NCBI RefSeq assembly: GCF_018873765.1
Contig: NC_057921.1
Coordinates: 16,862,604-16,926,603, forward strand
Direction: 5' to 3'
DNA from: Telopea speciosissima
Taxonomy: Eukaryota; Streptophyta; Magnoliopsida; Proteales; Proteaceae
Length of the DNA stretch: 64,000 bases
Positions 1 to 7,411 of this stretch are shown one piece after another (position 1 is the stretch's first letter; each line of letters begins with the position of its first letter). The translations under genes and the position numbers were made by a program. Below the pieces are notes generated by a model. It was not told where the DNA came from. It saw only the letters and a list, made by a program, of their open reading frames with translations, and did no database searches.

Positions 1-90
1 AAATCTTAAGTTTCAAGCCATAAGTCCAAATCTAGAGTTTCAAATTGCATTGGAAAGCTAATAGTGTGAAAATAAGACACCATTTTTTTA

Positions 91-190
91 GGGAAAATTA
101 CAGTCACCCCCTAAGATTTGTATTAAATACAAAATGACTCCCTGTATTTTTTAATTATACAATCACACCCCTTAAGTTTTGGTTAATTGT
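91..190 (+). repeat. Left terminal inverted repeat of the 91-1613 element
   Basis: This stretch pairs, with scattered mismatches, with the inverted sequence of 1515-1613. The outermost 12 bases are identical in both ends. A related terminus occurs at 55955-56032. Confidence 0.75.
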
Positions 191-294
191 TATAGTCAAC
201 CCCTATTCTGTTATATCATTCCTGTTAAGTGGTACTGTGTTGGTTATTCATGATTTAAAATGACTAATATACCCCTATTAATCATTTTGTAAGG

Positions 295-1268
295 GGTCCG
301 AAGAATCGTCTCTCTCTTCCGACAACTTGTCCCAGCAGCTGTCGAGGGAACGGGTGAAGCTCCTCTCCTCCGACCGGTTCCCGTCTGATACGACAGATAA
401 AGACCCCACTTTCAAATGCTTCTCTGTTTCAAACCTGAAGAAGGTCATGGCTGGTCTCTGTAAGAATTGCGAGAATGAACGGCAATGGAGGTACTTCCCT
501 GTTTCTCACTCATTTTCCTGTTTTATGTTCCTTTTTTTTTTTTACAGAATATGTTAATCAAATAAAACCCTATTGAGAATGTCAAAATCATTGGAATGGT
601 TTCCGTTTACGTTGCTCATCATCATCTCTCTCTGTTTTTTTTGGCAATCCAGGTACTTGGTTGTGGGTCAAGCTTGTTGCCATCTTGGGTTGATGGAAGA
701 CGCAATGGTTCTTCTTCAAACTGGAAAATGTTTAGCTTCAGCAGCGTTCAGGAAGGAAAGCGTGTGTTGGTTTGACGACAACTTCTCGTTTGCCAACGTT
801 GCTGCTAGCAGTGATTTTAGCTACAACAATCCACCGACGATGCCACCACCGTTGGAGTCCGAGTGTGTCGCACAACTTCTTGTTCATATCAAGCTCCTCC
901 TCCGCTGCCGCATAACGGCGCTTGAAGCCTTAGACGCAAGCCTCTACTCGGAGTTCATCAGGCTCTTTTCCAAGATAGTCGATAGTCGTCGAGGAACCCC
1001 ATAGGGTTTCCTTGCGGAATGCTACATACACAGGGCTTCCGCCTACAGGGCCGCCGGCCGAATTGCAGAGTCCATTGCCGAGTGCAATCGGACCCTTGCA
1101 CTTGACCCAACCTCCATTCCGATGCTGAGCACACGAGCCAGCATCCAGGAGACTGTTAGATGCCTTTCCAATTGCCTGCGTGATCTCGAACACTTGAAGC
1201 TCCTCTACGATTCCATCTTGCGGGACCGGAAGCTACCAGGCCCTGCTTGGAAGAGGCACAACAAATGA
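295..1268 (+). pseudogene. Captured fragment of a J-domain/TPR gene, two exons plus intron
   Basis: Exon 1 (about 295-490) ends in frame at KNCENERQWR. A GT-AG intron spans 491-652 (GTACTT at the donor, CAATCCAG at the acceptor). Exon 2 (653-1268) starts YLVVGQACCHLGLMEDAM and runs through RKESVCWFDD, ALDPTSIPMLSTRAS and LRDLEHLKLLYDSILRDRK to KRHNK. These blocks resemble, from memory, the plant TPR proteins that carry a C-terminal DnaJ domain (Arabidopsis At2g47440-like). In that family the repeats bind Hsp70/Hsp90-type partners. Here the N-terminus and the J domain are missing. One in-frame TAG (1002-1004) sits where the flanking residues GTP-GF suggest a former CAG. The retained intron shows capture at DNA level, not through mRNA. 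It is not expected to make a working protein. Confidence 0.75.
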
Positions 1269-1514
1269 GAACAGGGAAAAAATCCGAGAGAGAAGACATA
1301 GATGTATAAATGAATACCCGTGCGATGGAGTTGCAGGCCAGCGATGGAGGCAACTTCAAATTTGGGGAAGAAGACAACCGTAAAAAGGGTTTGTCTTGCA
1401 GGTTTTGGTTTATAATCTTAGAAGAGGGCAAAGTTGGAATTTCTCACTAAGTTTTAACAGGATATTAGAAGAGGGCAAAGTTGGTATTTTAAATATATTA
1501 TTTAACACCGTCCA

Positions 1515-1613
1515 CTCACCATCCACTCAGGGGGTGTAGCTGTATAATTTAGAAACACAGGGGGTCGCTTTATATTTAATACAAACCTCAGGAGGTGATC
1601 GTGTAATTTTCCC
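1515..1613 (-). repeat. Right terminal inverted repeat of the 91-1613 element
   Basis: This is the inverted partner of 91-190. It closes the element immediately before a T-rich flank. Confidence 0.75.
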
Positions 1614-1829
1614 TTGTTTTTTTATCATGAAGGTAAAAATCACTGATATACTTAAGTATAGGTTAACAACTAGTTACACCAAGTCTGAAGCAAAACTCAA
1701 TCCATATCCTCTGAAACCTCACAGATCATCAATAACCCCATAAAAAACCTAGCAACTTAGTCATTTACATATGTTGCAAAAACCCAAAAAAAAAAAAAAA
1801 AAAAAAAAAAAAACAACTAATTGCCTCAC
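1614..1829. other. Spacer without a gene, with an A tract
   Basis: No coding pattern is visible. There is a run of about 28 A at 1786-1813. On this strand it is not the poly(A) tail of the adjacent minus-strand GeBP fragment, which would show as T here. Confidence 0.6.
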
Positions 1830-2160
1830 CCTTCTCCTGTGACAATGGAGGGATTTCTTAATGAAATCATGAAAGGCATTCGTATCGGTAAATGGGTTCA
1901 TGCCTTTCTTAGAGTAGTAATCAAGATCGCAAGCTCATCATCCTCGGTCGACAGGCTCTGAAACAGAGGCTTCTTCTTATCGTCACCAGATTTCTTCCTA
2001 GCATCGTCCTCCTCATCCACAGCCTTCTTATTCTTCCTTCTCATCCTTGTCATCCTTGTCTAACTCGGTAGGGCGCTTAACTGGGATAGTAGACTTAGCC
2101 TTGGGTTGACATAGCGGAGGGCTTCGCCGGAGGGTTCTTGAACTTGGGGTCATCGTCCAT
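1830..2160 (-). pseudogene. GeBP/STOREKEEPER-like (DUF573) gene fragment
   Basis: Read on the minus strand from the ATG at 2160, the sequence encodes MDDDPKFKNPPAKPSA. After frame changes it gives a Lys/Asp-rich stretch (PVKRPTELDKDDKDEK, VDEEDDARKK), then FQSLSTEDDELAILI, KKGMNPFTDTNAFHDFIKKSLH. The order of an acidic-basic linker followed by an 'F-x-x-L-x-(S/T)-E-x-D-E-x-x-I-L' start and a 'DxxAFHxFIKKSL' block is that of the plant GeBP DNA-binding domain. GeBP proteins are leucine-zipper-associated transcription factors acting in the nucleus. Several frameshifts and stops break the frame and the C-terminal zipper part is absent, so it is a dead fragment. No intron is seen. Confidence 0.6.
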
Positions 2161-2252
2161 GGGTTTGGAGGAAATGGGTTTTATGGACGATGGCCACAAG
2201 TGCAAGAAGCCTCCGGCGAAGCCCTCTGCTACGTTAGCCCCAGGCTAAGACT
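2091..2252. repeat. Inverted duplication of the GeBP-like 5' coding end
   Basis: The arms are 2091-2160 (minus-strand sense) and 2183-2252 (plus-strand sense), separated by 22 bp. Both arms begin ATGGACGATG and end GGCTAAG. They share CTCCGGCGAAGCCCTC, with a few mismatches elsewhere. The transcript could fold into a hairpin of about 70 bp. Confidence 0.85.
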
Positions 2253-2935
2253 ACTCTGCACAGTTGCAGAGAAAGACGGGGGCAAGATGGCTTCAGATTG
2301 ACCCCTCCTGTGCTTTTTGTGGAAACTGTGTCGAATCATACTAGCATTTATTTCTTTCATGTGATTGGGTCAAACATATTTGGGCCTCTGGTCCGTTGGG
2401 CTTAAGATCTGAAATCTTGTCTTATTCCTCCCTAAAAAATTGTTGCCTTGCTACCTTGTTTAATTATAAGCTCGATAAATAATCCTTGATATGGTTTTTT
2501 GGGGTTTTTATTATCACTTGTTATTTTATTTAGTCTGCTAGAAACAAGGTTCTGCTTGCATTAGAGAAGGCAGATCCAGTCTGGGTAATGAAGAGTATTG
2601 AAAAATGGATAGTTGATTTAGACTTATCTCCCCTCTCATTTTTCATCCCATGTTGTTTACTCTCATAATGAGGACAAGTTAATATTATCTACTTTTTTGC
2701 ATTTGCCGAAATTCAATTATCTTGTCAAGGAGTGAATTCAACAGGATTCTTATATATTTTTGCTAGATGGCAAGTTTGTTTTGTTTGCTGTAGGGAATTT
2801 TAATTCCTCCCGTCATATGGAACCAGAATTAGTTAGTATCCGTATAGGTCTCGAGCATGCATCCAATCTTGGATTGACGGTGAAAGAAGTGTAGTCTCCA
2901 ATCAACGGATTGCCGAGTTTTTTTCCAACTCCAAC

Positions 2936-3973
2936 CAAGGTTCTAAAACTCGGGTTTTGACTAGGTTTCGATCAGCCAGAAAACGAGTTCATCTCGATTT
3001 CGACCATATCTCGATTGAAACCTGGGACTTTCTCCAGGCTAACTCGAACCCTAGTTTTGAGACCCAGAAATTGTTTTTTTTTGCCCTGATTCTTATTGTA
3101 TTGCCTATTTTTGACATTTTAAACTCAATCCATGCATTAGTTTCACATAGAGAACACTAAAAATATTACTTGTGATTTTGATCCAAGATTAATACTGTAT
3201 ATTGTTCTTAGACATGGTATCGAATAAGGTTTGACCGGAACATAACTCCTTCAATATAAATGAGATTTAAGCAATCTTGGATTTGTTAGAAAGCTTTGTT
3301 TTGATAGCTTTCCAACAAGTCTAAGATTGCTTAAATCTGATTTATATTGAAGGAGTTATGTATTAGTCAAACTTAATTTGGTGTGTGCGAATGCTGTCAA
3401 AATCGCTCTGAATGAAAATATTTTTTTGGATATTAAAACAAATGAATATTTTACTGCTCTTTTGGTTAATGTTTTACCATATTAAGATTTATGAAATTTT
3501 TAGAATTGAGAAAAACCCCAGCATTAGAAAGTTGAAAATTGCACCTACCATCGAAAATCCAGTTTTTGTTCTTGAACTGGGGGTTGACTTTTTTTCCATT
3601 TGGAATTTGATTTTTTAATTATTTTTCTTGGATTCAAATAGGGGGGAATTTGCTTATTTATGAATAATATCTTAAGTAAATATAAATGAAATACAAATAC
3701 AAAAATGTAAATGAAATACAAATACAAAAACATTTACTTAAACATAACTAAGTGTTTGTCTTGGTTTCTGGCCTTGTTTCTGGCATAAATACCTATTTGT
3801 CCTAGTTTCGAGCCAAGTTTCCCCTAGTTTCGATAGGTACATGTGTCGAAATCACCGAAATATGGTCAAAACCAATCGAAATCATTGAAACTCGATTGAA
3901 TCCAGGGATTTTATAAAATCCCCCTTCAACTCGTCTCGAAAACCTGGGAATTCGGTCAAGTTTTTCTTCCAGG
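2936..3973. mobile_element. hAT-like non-autonomous DNA element inserted in the LINE
   Basis: The insertion is bounded by an 8-bp direct repeat ACTCCAAC at 2928-2935 and 3974-3981. Removing it joins two parts of the LINE RNase H reading frame, which supports the boundaries. The ends are diverged inverted repeats (CAAGGTTCTAAAACTCGG against CCTGGAAGAAAAACTTGACC). Subterminal sequences rich in TCGATT/TTTCGA occur at both ends in opposite orientation. No transposase is encoded. The 8-bp duplication points to the hAT superfamily. Confidence 0.6.
3241..3360. repeat. 120-bp near-perfect hairpin (55-bp arms, 10-bp loop)
   Basis: The arm 3241-3295 (CATAACTCCTTCAATATAAA...) is the inverted complement of 3306-3360, with four mismatches over 55 positions by eye. 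The loop is TTGTTTTGAT. It lies inside the hAT-like element. The size and pairing resemble a miRNA-like or siRNA-producing foldback. Confidence 0.9.
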
Positions 3974-4190
3974 ACTCCAACACATACTCCTTGGCCTCTT
4001 CTCAAGGAATTTGTGTATATAAACACAATAGGACAAAACATTGCATTTAGTACTATGGGGGACCCTTTTTGTTTTGCGGTGGCTTATAACCTAGCTAAAA
4101 ATGCTCAAGCTAGGAACCACATCTCTGTATCTTTTTCCTAGTTTTAATATATTTTATTTTCTCATCAAAAAATAAAAAATAAAAAGGGTT

Positions 4191-4501
4191 TCTGAATGAT
4201 GAAGGCTGAGGGTCATACCTTATTAAACAAGTGCTTCTAATTTACTATGATACCCTTCCAATTGACCAGAATTTTCCCTTTCCTTTTAACGATTTACATT
4301 TGGGAGTTAATGGTGGTTCGCCTTTGCTTTGGTTCTGATGATAATTGAATCAAATCAAGACGATTATTAATCAATTTCAATTTCCAAAACCATAATTGCT
4401 TATTATGGTTCCATTATTTTCATTTTTTTTTCTTTTTTTAATTGTAGGTATTGTTTTGGTGTTTAACTAGTGTTCTATATTCAATTTCCTACGATTAATA
4501 A
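4191..4501. other. AT-rich spacer, no gene seen
   Basis: No open frame with recognisable sequence and no clear repeat structure. It ends in the direct repeat TAATAA (4496-4501) that flanks the next element. Confidence 0.5.
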
Positions 4502-5253
4502 ACATAGTAAATTTGGGAACTGTAATAATACGGAAACGGATACGTACGACAATCAAATGGACTGTACGACAATAATACTTTTCAAAAAATCCGGCGTAAT
4601 AAAACGTTACTGCAATAATACGGTACGTGTTTAATACGGTTACTCTGTAAAAATCTAGGAGCAAAAATACGGGCATATATTCACTATGCAATAAGCATAT
4701 ACACTCACTGTAATTATTATTTGTTGCTAGTGTATCTCATCATTGTTAACCTGTTACTTTGTAGGAAGAATTTTTCTTGGTAGGTTTTCTATTTGACAAT
4801 TCTAAAAAAGATTGTAAATGTGAAAACACCTGAAAGAACCAACAGTTCCTTGTAATGGAATTATATCCTGAGTTCTGTTGAAATACAAAGTCTGTAACTT
4901 GTAACTCCAATTTATCAATAGAAAAAAAGTTAGGTTCTTTTGTTTATGGCATATCTCTCCTGCAGCACCTCCATTATCATCAATTTAATTGTACATGGAG
5001 CTAAAGACAATAGAAAAAGGCGTGGATAACAGCAGGTGCATCATTATATATATAAAAATTTTTACGATTGATAATTGTATATACATCAACATCGACAAGC
5101 AGCAATTCATGGAGGAAAAGGGCAAATTTTTGAAAACAAACCTCACCACTTAACCACTCACTCACACACCCATGACCCACCCTCACGAGGAGGAGAGAAA
5201 TTAAGTAGTATTTCACTATTTTCTCACACCACGACTCGTCTCTGTGACATTCA

Positions 5254-5607
5254 TTGGTGAACTCTGACCAGAGATCCAGTGTTTTAAAACCCAAAAACAC
5301 ACCTCAATTTGAAACTCAGAGATGGAGAAGAATGGAGGGGAAAAGGTTTCTGGAAAATACCTTAAAGAATCATCGCTGCAAGTGCACCGTTGCAATCACC
5401 GGCCTGAAGAAAGTAAGAAGCACCGCTGCAATCGCCGGCCTGAAGAATGCAAGAAGCACCGCTGCAATTACCGGCCTGAAGAACCCAAGAAGCACCACTG
5501 CAATCGCCGACCTGAAGAACGCAAGAAGAGGAAGAAGAGATGGAGAGGAATGGAGAATGAGAAGCAGCCACTGGAGTTTCTTTGGTTTTCCGCTGGAGAA
5601 GAGATGA
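5254..5607 (+). CDS. Unrecognised 117-residue ORF built on a 12-residue repeat
   Basis: The frame starts at an ATG (5254) and contains four tandem 12-residue units (RSTAAIAGLKNA type) followed by a basic segment (RRGRRDGEEWRMR). A second frame starting at 5322 is also open through the repeat. The upstream 150 bp is rich in CA/CT and resembles an untranslated leader. No known domain is seen. It may be a non-coding transcript or a captured gene start, and protein function is doubtful. Confidence 0.2.
   Translation: MVNSDQRSSVLKPKNTPQFETQRWRRMEGKRFLENTLKNHRCKCTVAITGLKKVRSTAAIAGLKNARSTAAITGLKNPRSTTAIADLKNARRGRRDGEEWRMRSSHWSFFGFPLEKR
5383..5526 (+). repeat. 36-bp minisatellite, four copies
   Basis: The unit is close to AGCACCGCTGCAATCGCCGG followed by CCTGAAGAATGCAAGA, with starts at 5383, 5419, 5455 and 5491. 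Copies differ at a few positions. The 36-bp period is divisible by three, so every forward frame through the array gives a 12-residue repeat. Confidence 0.9.
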
Positions 5608-5879
5608 GGGTTTGGTTTTGGTAAGTGGTAGATTTTAGTTTTTTGTTTTATCCAACGGTTAGTAACTTAGTATTAGATTGGTTTAACGGTTAAGATAGAT
5701 TTTAGTTTTTAGTTTTATATATTTAAGTAAACGTATTACACCCGTATAATACACGTATTATCTGTGTATAATATGTTAGGCCTTTAAATCTACATATTTA
5801 TCCGACTTTGAAGTATTATACGTAATATGGCGCTTTTTTCATTAAAACGTTCGGATACGTGTATTTACTATGTTAATAA

Positions 5880-6029
5880 GTAGGTTGGAACCGTTGGATT
5901 TATAACAAATTGTAGTCCCAATTCGGATTGCTATCCGGCTATTGCAGTACTGAATGGCTTAGCTTCATCGCTCGATTGGGGTTGGGGAGCAAAACACCCT
6001 CCTCATCTCGAAAATTTGGTTGTTAGTAA
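5880..6029 (+). other. Short spacer, possible LINE RNase H scrap
   Basis: One plus frame reads AIAVLNGLASSLDWGWG, which loosely resembles the alpha-helical part of a LINE RNase H domain. The match is too short to be sure. Confidence 0.2.
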
Positions 6030-6330
6030 CCAATCGTTATCCCCTCCAATTCTGCCCAAGGTGGGGTCCACTCCCCCCTATTAGAGGAATTGGAGGAATC
6101 AGAGGTGCCCGCAAATTGGAGGTGATAATTATTCGGCAAAGCGGGTTACTAATGAATAATTATCACCTCCAATTCGTGGGCACCTTCAATTCCTCCAATT
6201 CTTCAAATAGGGGGGAGTGGACCCCCCCTTGGACAGTGTTTTTGGGCAGGGGTAGGATGGTCATTTCTGCCCCCATGTGAGGAATTAGAGGAATTGGAGG
6301 GGACAACGAATTGGAGGGGATAATGATTCC
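6030..6330. mobile_element. Palindromic MITE, about 300 bp
   Basis: The ends are inverted copies (CCAATCGTTATCCCCTCCAA against GGAATCATTATCCCCTCCAA). Inside, 6063-6134 pairs with 6154-6225 (GGGGTCCACTCCCCCCTATT at one arm, its complement at the other) around a loop of about 19 bp. It has no coding capacity. The target duplication is not clear. Confidence 0.7.
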
Positions 6331-6410
6331 ACTTCGCCTCAGTTCAGTTTCGCTTCATTAGTAGATCTCAAACTGTGTGTGCGGATTTCCTTGCTTCTGG
6401 TGCATCCAGA

Positions 6411-7035
6411 TAGGGTTGTCAATTCCAGGCCCAGCCCGGTAAGCCCGTCCAAATCTGCTCTGTTAAAGCCCAGTTTAGTAATTGGTCGTTCCTGGTGTGG
6501 GGTTCTAGACCGTCGAGCATCCGACCGATTATGAGCCCCGACCTAGCCCATTCGGTTTAGGCCCGACCGATTATGAACGGCGAATTGAATGGTCTTTTTT
6601 CCACTTGACAATGTTTGGCTTTCCCACTGCATCATTAGTCTGACTTCTAGAGTCATATTGGTCAATGTTACAGATGAACTTAGTTAGACAATGACTGAGT
6701 TGGTTAAAAATGAGGGTGCAATTGATTCTTTAGGTACGTGTTAAGGGTGTGTAAGTGTCCAGCTTTGGGTTGAAGAAATGATAAATTATGGACCAAATTG
6801 AGCCTAACTAGCCTACTAGGATTGATGTGCATATTTTAGGGCTACACTATTTAGAGCCCGTTTAAAGACCAACTAGAGTTAAACAGGCTTGATTTTAATG
6901 CAGCATTTAGAGTCTGAGACCAACTGAGCCTGTTCAGGCCCGTCCCAAATACTTAAATGGTCGAACACGTTGGAAGCCTACAAAATTAGTGAGGCCCACC
7001 TAGGCCCGATAGAGCCCGACCAATTAACACCCCTA
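6411..7035. mobile_element. Non-autonomous hAT-like element, 625 bp
   Basis: The terminal inverted repeat is TAGGGTTGTCAATT at the left and TAGGGGTGTTAATT at the right when inverted. It is flanked by 8-bp repeats CATCCAGA (6403-6410) and CATCTAGA (7036-7043), one mismatch apart. Subterminal GCCCGACC/GGTCGGGC motifs occur at both ends. There is no transposase. TIR and TSD size fit hAT. Confidence 0.75.
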
Positions 7036-7363
7036 CATCTAGACTTCGTTTTTCTTATGTTTGGTTGCTCGCCTCCCACCCCTTTCATTCTAAATCTAGT
7101 CCTAGTTTCTACCATGAGATTCTCCTAAGTAGCGTTTTCTTAATAAAAATTTTGAGTTCTCAACCAAAAAAAAAAAATTTAATAAGTACGAACACCATCA
7201 CCCTCATCAACTAGGATTATTTTAAGACATGTTCTTAAGATGGAATTTCCAAAATGAACCTTTAAGTTAACAGTCGAATGTTTGATAAAATAGTATATGA
7301 GACAAGTGATACTAGTAAAAAAAAAATTTTTGGCTGAAACAATAAAAAAATAAACGGCTTGAC
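7036..7363. other. Spacer, no gene; A-rich segment near 7166
   Basis: A TTCTTAATAAAAATTTT stretch followed by a run of A (about 7166-7178) looks like the tail of a plus-strand retroposon, but no coding part is attached. The rest is AT-rich without visible structure. Confidence 0.4.
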
Positions 7364-7380
7364 CTTAGCTCTCATGACTT
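7364..7380. repeat. LINE target site duplication (left copy)
   Basis: CTTAGCTCTCATGACTT is identical to 14401-14417. It lies next to the poly(T) that is the LINE's poly(A) tail read on this strand. Confidence 0.9.
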
Positions 7381-7411
7381 TTTTTTTTTTTTGGTTAGAA
7401 TGCAAACTTCA

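Larger units (their letters stand above)
91..1613. mobile_element. Non-autonomous TIR transposon with captured gene fragment (Pack-MULE-like)
   Basis: The two ends are long inverted copies of each other. The left end starts GGGAAAATTACAGTCACC, and the right end read on the minus strand starts GGGAAAATTACACGATCACC. The similarity continues for roughly 100 bp through matching blocks such as TTTGTATTAAATA and AATTATACA. No transposase is present. The interior is a spliced plant gene fragment, so a Mutator-like Pack element is the best fit. The flanks are both T-rich (seven T then A on each side), so a target duplication cannot be placed exactly. A CACTA or hAT origin is less likely given the long TIRs but is not excluded. 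Confidence 0.75.
2258..4190 (+). pseudogene. 3' end of a plant LINE (zf-RVT and RNase H), split by a DNA element
   Basis: The first part (2258-2935) contains the zinc-binding reverse-transcriptase-associated block CAFCGNCVES, then HLFLSCDWVKHIWASGP, and later the start of an RNase H domain (MEPELVSIRIGLEHASNLGL). The second part (3982-4133) resumes in an open frame, HTPWPLLKEFVYINTIG and AVAYNLAKNAQARNH, which is the typical C-terminus of plant LINE RNase H domains (A-x-N-L-A-K). It ends with an A-rich tail at about 4166-4190. Several stops show decay. The 5' two thirds of the element are absent. The 2936-3973 insertion sits inside the RNase H domain. Confidence 0.7.
4502..5873. mobile_element. 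Putative TIR element, class unknown
   Basis: The ends are a perfect 11-bp inverted repeat, ACATAGTAAAT at 4502 and its complement ending at 5873. They are flanked by the direct repeat TAATAA (4496-4501 and 5874-5879). Subterminal regions share inverted words such as CGGATACGT and ACGTTTTA and many AATACGG/TAATACG motifs. No transposase is visible. The interior has a transcript-like segment at 5075-5630 with a minisatellite. The superfamily is not clear, because the 6-bp duplication fits none of the common types well. Confidence 0.45.

Noticed and set aside
1786..1813. A-tract as the poly(A) tail of a processed GeBP pseudogene.
   Set aside because: The GeBP-like fragment is on the minus strand, so its tail would appear as T on this strand.
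5383..5526. CRISPR-like array.
   Set aside because: The repeats are contiguous without spacers, and the genome is that of a plant.
5362..5571. Minus-strand ORF with Ser/Cys/Gly-rich repeats.
   Set aside because: It is the reverse reading of the 36-bp minisatellite. The 36-bp period keeps frames open by chance.
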